40,099 nucleotides of DNA from an uncultured Lachnospiraceae bacterium. GTDB taxonomy: Bacteria > Bacillota > Clostridia > Lachnospirales > Lachnospiraceae. Positions 33,962 through 40,099 of this stretch are shown piece after piece. The position numbers and the translations under genes are program-made. The stretch lies in assembly GCA_910585215.1 (NCBI GenBank), contig CAJUDQ010000029.1, positions 1 to 40,099 on the forward strand. Reading direction: 5' to 3'. The notes under the pieces were generated by a model that worked only from the letters and a program-made list of their open reading frames with translations, searched no databases and was not told the DNA's origin. Positions within the stretch are counted from its first letter, which is position 1. Each line of letters begins with the position of its first letter.

Positions 33962-36276
33962 CTTTTTTCTCCCAAAAACTTATTCAAATATCTGTTAAAC
34001 AGAACTGATGTAAGAACAGACATACAGAGCACCAGTGCTGCAACAAACAAATAATCTCCCACTGTATAATATTTCACAAGGCTTGAAACTGCCCTGAGTT
34101 TAAATTTTCCTGCCACTGCAAAAACAATTGTCAACAGAACTGTAATTGCCAGACTGTCCGCTATCAGCTCATAGTAATTCATCTGATAAATCGTTTTCTG
34201 CCGCAATCCAAGCATTTTCAAAATCATAAAATCTCTGCGTTTCAGACGCATAATCACATAAAGAACCAGAACAGACAATACAAATATCACCACTACGGAA
34301 GCCGCCGACATTATCATGGAAGAGATTCTTTCCTGCACCAGCTCTGGATCATACTCTCCTGCACTGATACGATAAACACTGACTGCTTCATATCCTCTTT
34401 TATTAATTGCTTTCATCACTCTATCTGCATAGGCATAATCATCTATATAAACGGAAACCTGTGTAATAGCTGTCGAGCCGTAAATCTGCTCCAGAAATTC
34501 ATGGCCGACTTCCACCACATTGGTGCTTCCACTGTGTGTATCACTTACAATTTCCATATCATAAACAACTTCATTTTTAGAATCTGTCACATTTTTTATT
34601 TTACCGGCAGAACATAAATTTTCATATACCATCTGTCTGGAAGCCTTGTAACCTTCCGACCTTATATTTATGGTAATCGCAGAAGATAAACGAACCTGAT
34701 TTCCGGCAAGTCCTTCTCCTTCCACAAGAATCACTCTGTTTTTTCTGTTGAGCAGAGTGACAAGGTCCTCCTGATTCTGGTCATCATATACGATTTTCTT
34801 TTCTATATTGTAGTTTATATCTATTTTTGTCTTTCCATAATTCACATTCATACTTTTCAGCAGCTCTTCTGAAAAACAGGGCGTTTCTAATTCTTCATCA
34901 ATAATTCCCGTAATGGTAAAGCTGCCTCCAAGCCAGATGGCATCCGGCCATTTTTTTGATTTAAAATAAATATCTACAGTTTCACCAATCAGACTTTTAT
35001 CCTGCGACGCCAGTGCTGCTTCATATTTCCTCTGCGGCAATACTCCTGCGATTACTTGATTTTTTTTGATTCCGGTTGCAGACAGAATAAAATCACTGTA
35101 ATCCTTGACCTCTACTGCCATGCTTTTCATATTGGAAATTTCTGATTTTCTGTAATCAACAGTATAATCCTCATCTTTTTTATAAAGACAGCTTATTTCA
35201 TTCGCATAATCATATTTATCTACATAATTGACATACTGCAGACCATTCAACTCCTCAATGTCCTTATCTGAAAAAATACTGCCGTCTGCCTTTCTTACGA
35301 TCAGTCTCTTATTATTGACATTGCAAAACACCTCATCTGATACCTCTTTGGTAACAGTATCATCCAAGCTGCTGAGAAAATATCCATACATTACAAAAAA
35401 GGAGGCAATCACAGCTGTCAAAATTGTAAAGAGAAAAAAAGTCCTGTGAGGCTGTGCCTTTTGGTTCATTTTCACAAATCTTACCGCTTTTCCAAAAGAC
35501 GCATCCTGCTGTGCCTTTTCTGTCTCAGATTTTTTCTGCTGTTCCTCCCGTACTTCTTTGAATATGCCATTTTCATAAAGCTTTGGCTTTAATTTAATAT
35601 CCTCTGCAATCTCCCCGTCAAACAGTCTGATTTTTCTGCTTGCATATTCCTGAACCTGTTCAAAATTATGCGTAACCACAATCACAAGCCGTTCCTTTGA
35701 CAGCTCATAGAGCATTTTCATAACCGCTTCACCATTTTCTACATCCAGATTTCCGGTAGGCTCGTCGGCTATAATAATATCTGTATCCTTTGCCAGCGCA
35801 CGGGCAATTCCCAGTCTCTGCTTCTGACCGCTGGAAAGATGTACTGCCTTATGCCTTGCTCTCTTTTTCAGACCTACCTTGTCCAGAATTTCCAAAGCCT
35901 TTTTTCTTCGTTCTTTTCTAATCTTTTTGTTTTCCTCTGCATCGCAAATCATCATTGCTGCTTCCACATTTTCCAGCGCGGTATAACTGTCTATCAGATT
36001 GTATGCCTGATAGATAAAGCTGATATTTTCCCTGCGATAATTCTCCCAGTCTCTGCTGTCATAATAAGAAGTTTCCATATTCTGAAAATACATCTCCCCG
36101 TCTTCATATGTATCCATTCCGCTTATGACATTTAAAAAAGTCGATTTTCCACTGCCACTCTTTCCCGTAACAGCAATAAATTCACCTTTTCGAAATTCCA
36201 GATTGATGTTTCTTAAGGCCATAACAATACTGGTGTCGCTTGTATAATACTTTGCGACATTCTTCAATTTAATCAT
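33958..36276 (-). CDS. ABC transporter, fused ATPase-permease, short type (772 aa)
   Basis: First gene of the operon and paralogue of the short protein at 28955. The ATPase has GKSGSGKS, the variant signature LSSGQKQR and IIADEPTGNLD; TM1 is near residues 283-303, and three membrane segments close the protein after an extracytoplasmic domain of about 330 residues. AGGGTGA precedes the ATG. No two-component system lies next to it, unlike the Bce/Lan detoxification transporters. A role in envelope stress, peptide export or antimicrobial resistance is possible; nothing here decides. Confidence 0.88.
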   Translation of the reverse strand: MIKLKNVAKYYTSDTSIVMALRNINLEFRKGEFIAVTGKSGSGKSTFLNVISGMDTYEDGEMYFQNMETSYYDSRDWENYRRENISFIYQAYNLIDSYTALENVEAAMMICDAEENKKIRKERRKKALEILDKVGLKKRARHKAVHLSSGQKQRLGIARALAKDTDIIIADEPTGNLDVENGEAVMKMLYELSKERLVIVVTHNFEQVQEYASRKIRLFDGEIAEDIKLKPKLYENGIFKEVREEQQKKSETEKAQQDASFGKAVRFVKMNQKAQPHRTFFLFTILTAVIASFFVMYGYFLSSLDDTVTKEVSDEVFCNVNNKRLIVRKADGSIFSDKDIEELNGLQYVNYVDKYDYANEISCLYKKDEDYTVDYRKSEISNMKSMAVEVKDYSDFILSATGIKKNQVIAGVLPQRKYEAALASQDKSLIGETVDIYFKSKKWPDAIWLGGSFTITGIIDEELETPCFSEELLKSMNVNYGKTKIDINYNIEKKIVYDDQNQEDLVTLLNRKNRVILVEGEGLAGNQVRLSSAITINIRSEGYKASRQMVYENLCSAGKIKNVTDSKNEVVYDMEIVSDTHSGSTNVVEVGHEFLEQIYGSTAITQVSVYIDDYAYADRVMKAINKRGYEAVSVYRISAGEYDPELVQERISSMIMSAASVVVIFVLSVLVLYVIMRLKRRDFMILKMLGLRQKTIYQMNYYELIADSLAITVLLTIVFAVAGKFKLRAVSSLVKYYTVGDYLFVAALVLCMSVLTSVLFNRYLNKFLGEKR

Positions 36277-36331
36277 TTATAATCACCCTCATTCCTCTTC
36301 TGACTATGGTCAACCTTTTTTTAGTTATATT

Positions 36332-36357
36332 TTATAAATTTTACAGTAAATTTATAA
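36332..36357 (-). promoter_or_regulatory. Perfect dyad at the ABC operon start site
   Basis: TTATAAATTT (36332-36341) and AAATTTATAA (36348-36357) are perfect inverted arms around TACAGT. The dyad lies immediately downstream of the -10 box, over the expected transcription start, which suits a repressor site. The inner TTTACAGTAAA is also nearly symmetrical. Confidence 0.55.
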
Positions 36358-36360
36358 TTT

Positions 36361-36389
36361 ATTTTAGCATTTTCGACAGTATTCTACAA
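36361..36389 (-). promoter_or_regulatory. Promoter of the four-gene ABC operon
   Basis: On the minus strand TTGTAG (36384-36389), 17 bp and TAAAAT (36361-36366). No other promoter is obvious in the short gaps between the four genes, the largest being 57 bp. Confidence 0.65.
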
Positions 36390-36414
36390 GTATTTTTATG
36401 CAAAAATTAAGAAA

Positions 36415-36463
36415 AAAGTGTTTGAGAGTCATATCTTCCTGTTGATAATCTCTCAAACACTTT
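36415..36463 (-). terminator. Terminator of thiC
   Basis: Perfect 14-bp stem AAAGTGTTTGAGAG (36415-36428) and CTCTCAAACACTTT (36450-36463) with a 21-base loop. On the minus strand it ends in TTTTTTC, 10 bp after the thiC stop. Confidence 0.85.
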
Positions 36464-36473
36464 CCTTTTTTTC

Positions 36474-37814
36474 TTACAAAATATCTATGTATTCCCCTGC
36501 CAGTGCCTTATTCATGCTTCTTACCGCACAGAATTTTCCACACATGGAGCAGGTATCTTCGTGCTCCGGTTTTCTGTCCTCACGGATTTTCTTTGCTGTT
36601 TCAGGGTCTATTGCACATGCCCACTGAGCGTCCCAGTCAAGCTCGCGTCTTGCATCTGCCATTCTGTCATCTATTTCTCTTGCTCCCCGTACACCCTTGG
36701 CAATATCGGCAGCATGAGCTGCTATTTTGGAAGCAATAATTCCCTGTTTTACATCATCTACATTTGGAAGTGCCAGATGCTCCGCCGGAGTGACATAGCA
36801 GAGAAATGCAGCGCCTGAAGCAGCAGCAATAGCTCCTCCGATAGCAGAAGTAATATGGTCATAGCCCGGTGCAATATCTGTAACCAACGGTCCCAGTACA
36901 TAAAACGGTGCCCCGCCGCAAATTGTCTGCTGAATTTTCATATTTGCGGCAATCTGGTCCATGGACATATGTCCTGGTCCCTCTACCATTACCTGAACAT
37001 CCTTTGCCCATGCACGCTTTGTCAATTCTCCAAGCCTTACAAGCTCTTCTATTTGACATACATCAGATGCGTCTGCAAGACAACCCGGCCGGCAGGCATC
37101 ACCAAGAGAAATCGTCACATCATATTCACGGCAGATATCAAGAATTTCATCATAATATTCATAAAACGGATTTTCATTTCCTGTCATACACATCCATGCA
37201 AATACCAGAGAACCGCCTCTGGATACAATATTCATTTTTCTTTTATGATTTTTGATTTGTTCAATGGTCTTTCTTGTAATTCCACAATGAAGAGTTACAA
37301 AATCAACCCCGTCTTCTGCGTGAAGCCTTACCACATCAAGAAAATCTCTTGCTGTCAGAGTATCCAAATCTCTCTGATAGTGAATAACCGAATCATATAC
37401 TGGCACTGTTCCTATCATGGCAGGACATTCCGAAGTAAGCTTTCTTCGAAATGGAATCGTATCTCCATGTGAGGACAAATCCATAATAGCATGAGCTCCC
37501 ATGTCCACTGCCGCCATTACCTTTTTCATCTCTATATCATAGTCCTTACAGTCTCTGGAAACTCCAAGATTTACATTTATCTTTGTTTTGAGCATAGAGC
37601 CGACCCCCTGCGGGTCAATACATTTGTGATTTTTATTTGCACAGATAACCACCTTTCCAGCTGCTACTAATGGCATAAGCTCCTCTGGTGTCATAGATTC
37701 CTTTTCTGCAACTGCTTCCAGTTCCTTTGTGAGAATGCCTTTTTTTGCGGCTTCCATCTGAGTAGCATATTGTCTTGCTGTAGTATCTTCTTTTATTGTA
37801 ATATTCTCTTTCAT
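36474..37814 (-). CDS. thiC: Phosphomethylpyrimidine synthase
   Basis: A 446-aa radical SAM enzyme converting aminoimidazole ribotide to hydroxymethylpyrimidine phosphate for thiamine synthesis. It is the short form lacking the N-terminal ThiC-associated domain. The cluster motif lies at the C-terminus as CSMCGKFC, a CX2CX3C spacing one residue shorter than the CX2CX4C of E. coli or B. subtilis ThiC; I recall this spacing in archaeal and clostridial members. MVEGPGHMSMDQI near residue 265 is well conserved. AAAGGA lies 10 bases before the ATG at 37814. No TPP riboswitch is visible in the 93-bp gap upstream. Confidence 0.93.
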   Translation of the reverse strand: MKENITIKEDTTARQYATQMEAAKKGILTKELEAVAEKESMTPEELMPLVAAGKVVICANKNHKCIDPQGVGSMLKTKINVNLGVSRDCKDYDIEMKKVMAAVDMGAHAIMDLSSHGDTIPFRRKLTSECPAMIGTVPVYDSVIHYQRDLDTLTARDFLDVVRLHAEDGVDFVTLHCGITRKTIEQIKNHKRKMNIVSRGGSLVFAWMCMTGNENPFYEYYDEILDICREYDVTISLGDACRPGCLADASDVCQIEELVRLGELTKRAWAKDVQVMVEGPGHMSMDQIAANMKIQQTICGGAPFYVLGPLVTDIAPGYDHITSAIGGAIAAASGAAFLCYVTPAEHLALPNVDDVKQGIIASKIAAHAADIAKGVRGAREIDDRMADARRELDWDAQWACAIDPETAKKIREDRKPEHEDTCSMCGKFCAVRSMNKALAGEYIDIL

Positions 37815-37847
37815 TTTAAATGAATCCTTTCCATAGTTCTTTTCTGT

Positions 37848-37864
37848 TTGCCACAATGTGACAA
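37848..37864. promoter_or_regulatory. 17-bp near-palindrome between pgm and thiC
   Basis: TTGCCACAATGTGACAA is symmetrical except at one base pair and at its centre. It resembles Crp/Fnr-class operators in general shape but matches no consensus I know exactly. It lies about 35 bp upstream of the thiC start codon. Confidence 0.4.
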
Positions 37865-37907
37865 TAAACCCGCTTTCTATGTTCCATAAAAACTTTATTC
37901 CTGTTTT

Positions 37908-39602
37908 TTACAAAACAAAAAATTTTTCCAACTCATCTGCAATTTTGTTTTCTATCAGCATTGCCTGTTGTCTGTCCTCTGCGCTTACGGAAATATATGC
38001 CTTGAGTTTTGGTTCTGTACCAGACGGACGGATTACCACGGAACAATTTTTTTCCAAAAGAAATTTCAATACATCTGACTTTGGCAAACCATCAAGTCCC
38101 TCCGCATAATCCAGACAGGTATAAATCTTCTTTCCCCCTAAACTTTTCAGCCCGCTGCGAAATTTGCGCATAATCTCCTGCATGTTTAAAAATCCCTGTG
38201 CGCCCTCAAATTCATAGGAATGAAGCGTATTCAAACAGAAACCATATTCACGATATAGTTCGTTCAATTTTTCTGTCAGACTGATTCCCAGAGAAGCATA
38301 CCATGCAAACATTTCACAAATCAGAAATGCTCCGTTTACTGCATCCTTATCTCTGACATATGCACCGGACAAATAACCATAGCTTTCTTCAAAACCAAAG
38401 ATATAGGAGTCCTCCTTTCCTTCCTTCTCCAGAAATCCAATCTGCTCTCCGATAAACTTAAAACCGGTCAGTACATTCACTGTCCGCACTCCATAATGTG
38501 CGGCAATACGCTCTCCCATATCTGTAGTTACAATGGTTTTCACAAGTACCGGCGCCTGTGGCATAGTTTTCAGAGTCTGGCGTCTGGAACAGATATAATC
38601 CAGAAGAAGTATTCCCGTTTCATTGCCGGACAAAAGAATATATTCTCCTGACAAATCCTTTACTGCTATTCCCACACGGTCGCAATCGGGGTCTGTGGCG
38701 AGTAATAAATCCGCATGATGTTCTCTGGCATATTTCATCCCAAGCTCCATCGCTTCATGAATCTCGGGATTTGGATAAGGGCAGGTTGGAAAAGTACCGT
38801 CGGGCTGTTCCTGCTCTTTTACTACAGTAATATTCTGATAACCTGATTCCTTTAATGTGCGAAGAACAGGCAGAAGTCCTGTGCCATTCAGTGGTGAATA
38901 AACAATGGCCACATTTTTGTCAATCTTTTCCTCACCAAGCACGGATTGATTTTTTACAGCCTCGACAAAATCCGTATACACCTGCTCTGGAATATATTGA
39001 ATCATGCCTGTTTCCAGACCTTTTGAAAATGCCTGTTTTTTTATATCAGCAAAAATATCCAATTTTTCTATCTCTGTCAGAATCTCGGCAGCCGCCTCTG
39101 TGGTAATCTGACAGCCGTCTGCATTGTATACTTTATAACCATTATATTTCGAAGGATTATGAGAAGCCGTTACCATAATTCCTGCCGCACAGCGAAGATT
39201 TCTCACTGCAAAGGACAGACAGGGGGTAGGCATAAGCTGTGAATATATATGTACTTTAATTCCATTTGCAGCAAACACTTCACTGGCAACCCTTGCAAAC
39301 AGTTCTGATTTTATGCGTGAATCATAACTGACTGCGATGCTTCTCTGTTCCTTGGGAAATTTTTTCACTACATAATCTGCAAGTCCCTGCGAAGCCTTTG
39401 CAACTGTATAGATATTCATACGATTGGTTCCTGCGCCGATGATGCCTCTTAAACCTCCCGTTCCAAAGGCAAGATTGCGATAAAAAGCTTCCTCTATTTT
39501 TGTTTCATCTCTTGTCATTTCCTTTAATTCATTTATTACGTCAACATCGGCAAGCGCATGTTCTGTCCATAGCTGATATTGTTCCAGAATATGATTTTCC
39601 AT
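37908..39602 (-). CDS. Phosphoglucomutase / phosphomannomutase
   Basis: A 564-aa alpha-D-phosphohexomutase interconverting glucose-1- and glucose-6-phosphate (PgcA-like). The catalytic phosphoserine is in TASHNPSKYNGYK near residue 146, the metal-binding loop DPDCDRVG near 306, the sugar-binding loop GFEESYGYL near 402 and the phosphate-binding RPSGTEPKLK near 524. AAGGAG lies 7 bases upstream of the ATG at 39602; the reading from 39644 is not needed. thiC follows after 93 bp on the same strand without an obvious terminator between them, so read-through is likely. Confidence 0.93.
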   Translation of the reverse strand: MENHILEQYQLWTEHALADVDVINELKEMTRDETKIEEAFYRNLAFGTGGLRGIIGAGTNRMNIYTVAKASQGLADYVVKKFPKEQRSIAVSYDSRIKSELFARVASEVFAANGIKVHIYSQLMPTPCLSFAVRNLRCAAGIMVTASHNPSKYNGYKVYNADGCQITTEAAAEILTEIEKLDIFADIKKQAFSKGLETGMIQYIPEQVYTDFVEAVKNQSVLGEEKIDKNVAIVYSPLNGTGLLPVLRTLKESGYQNITVVKEQEQPDGTFPTCPYPNPEIHEAMELGMKYAREHHADLLLATDPDCDRVGIAVKDLSGEYILLSGNETGILLLDYICSRRQTLKTMPQAPVLVKTIVTTDMGERIAAHYGVRTVNVLTGFKFIGEQIGFLEKEGKEDSYIFGFEESYGYLSGAYVRDKDAVNGAFLICEMFAWYASLGISLTEKLNELYREYGFCLNTLHSYEFEGAQGFLNMQEIMRKFRSGLKSLGGKKIYTCLDYAEGLDGLPKSDVLKFLLEKNCSVVIRPSGTEPKLKAYISVSAEDRQQAMLIENKIADELEKFFVL

Positions 39603-39659
39603 TATCTTTCTCCTTAATTTGCCGCCAAAAATACTGACAGACAAAGTTTTTATATAATA

Positions 39660-39748
39660 ATCTTACCATAGAGAAAGAAATTTATCAATTTTTTTCTGTT
39701 ATCAAATTTTATGACAGGATATAAAAATACTATCAATTTTTTTCTGTT
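39660..39748 (-). promoter_or_regulatory. Tandem pgm promoters built on an 18-bp direct repeat
   Basis: TATCAATTTTTTTCTGTT occurs at 39683-39700 and at 39731-39748 (48 bp apart). On the minus strand each copy supplies a TTGATA -35. The near copy is followed after 17 bp by TAAGAT (39660-39665), the far one after 17 bp by CATAAA (39708-39713). The near promoter is good, the far one weak. Confidence 0.55.
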
Positions 39749-39811
39749 TATTTTTTTCAAAAGACTATAAACTAAATAAAAGCAGATGAAATAATGAAGG
39801 AAAGGAAAATT

Positions 39812-40099
39812 ATGAAAATACAAAGTTTAATTATAATTGGAAATGGTTTTGATTTGGCGCATGGGATTCAAAGTAACTATTCTGACTTTCATAAATATTT
39901 AACAGAATATGAAAAAATCAGCAGAACGCAATCTGAATTTTTCTTTAAAGCAAAAAACAAAAAAATATTAGAAGATTCTGTAAGAAAATATTTATTATTA
40001 AACAAACTGGAAACATATATTCCGTCAAAAAATTTGTGGAGTTCCTTTGAAACATCGCTTGGTTGTTTTGATTATGAGAAATTAAAAAAACACTATTTT
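39812..40099 (+). CDS. AbiH-family abortive-infection protein, 5' part only
   Basis: The first 96 codons of a gene cut by the right window edge. The start MKIQSLIIIGNGFDLAHGIQ carries the nucleotide-binding-like GNGFDLAHG motif diagnostic of AbiH (bacteriophage abortive infection) proteins, and NYSDFHKYL and LWSSFETSL match conserved spots further on. AAAGGA precedes the ATG. Family members protect against phage by an unknown mechanism when solitary; full length is usually 300-400 aa. It is divergent from pgm and more AT-rich than the genes to its left, consistent with acquired DNA. Confidence 0.85.
   Translation, partial: MKIQSLIIIGNGFDLAHGIQSNYSDFHKYLTEYEKISRTQSEFFFKAKNKKILEDSVRKYLLLNKLETYIPSKNLWSSFETSLGCFDYEKLKKHYF

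Noticed and set aside
26286..36276. BceAB-type bacitracin detoxification system
   Set aside because: Bce systems have separate ATPase and ten-helix permease chains and a neighbouring sensor kinase-regulator pair; these proteins are fusions with four membrane segments and have no such neighbours.
37815..37907. TPP riboswitch before thiC
   Set aside because: The conserved CTGAGA and pyrophosphate-side elements are absent on the relevant strand, and the gap is too short.

Overview
This window looks like a chromosome segment of a spore-forming, probably motile, plant-polysaccharide-using member of the Lachnospiraceae (low-GC Clostridia). Three things point there: an AT-rich base composition with strong AGGAGG-type ribosome binding sites, a dipicolinate synthase operon (spores), and a set of clostridial-type genes (PflX-like radical SAM protein, a DUF6472-like small protein, YdcF protein, fused ABC ATPase-permeases, short-form ThiC). 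The genus cannot be fixed from sequence reading alone. No rRNA, tRNA, insertion sequence or CRISPR array lies inside the window.

Layout. 1-170: two tandem, very strong, leftward promoters of ribosomal-RNA type, so an rRNA (or tRNA) operon probably starts just outside the left edge. 194-1694: a small Cys-rich protein, a radical SAM protein and a DUF6472-like protein, all minus strand. 1790-5458: a sporulation-type operon, dpaA-dpaB-(49-aa ORF)-asnB, behind a sequence that fits the mother-cell sigma-K consensus. 5491-5587: a long nested inverted repeat between convergent genes. 5650-9898 (minus): GH51 arabinofuranosidase, DHH phosphoesterase and an orphan 117-aa protein, preceded by a curious pair of 28-bp direct repeats enclosing a GC-rich hairpin. 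10089-13026: FabK/nitronate monooxygenase-type flavoprotein, a 154-aa orphan and an AraC regulator (minus). 13027-15843: a secreted lipoprotein GH51 arabinofuranosidase divergent from the AraC gene. 16074-17768: a chemoreceptor. 17900-22219 (minus): M32 carboxypeptidase, YdcF membrane protein, Rrf2 regulator and MetY, with elaborate dyad symmetry at the metY promoter. 22220-22915: a gene-poor gap with minus-oriented hairpins. 22916-24593: methyltransferase and Hsp33. 24739-24936: cold-shock protein.

25139-36276 holds the most unusual block: four large proteins, each an ABC ATPase fused to an FtsX/MacB-like permease, arranged as a tandem duplication of a short (about 770 aa) plus long (about 880 aa) pair. 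They are read from one promoter with a perfect 10+10 bp dyad at the start site. The long members carry an extra cytosolic beta-rich insert. A 362-aa membrane protein of unknown function is convergent with this operon.

36474-39602 (minus): ThiC and phosphoglucomutase. 39812-40099: the 5' end of an AbiH-family phage-defence gene, cut by the window edge, so a defence or accessory region may begin at the right border.

How it fits together: two arabinofuranosidases (outside and inside the cell) with an AraC switch form an arabinoxylan/arabinan-scavenging module; dpaAB with asnB form a spore-maturation operon; Rrf2-MetY is a sulfur amino-acid module; the four ABC proteins probably work as two heterodimeric mechanotransmission-type exporters or stress/antimicrobial-peptide devices of unknown substrate.
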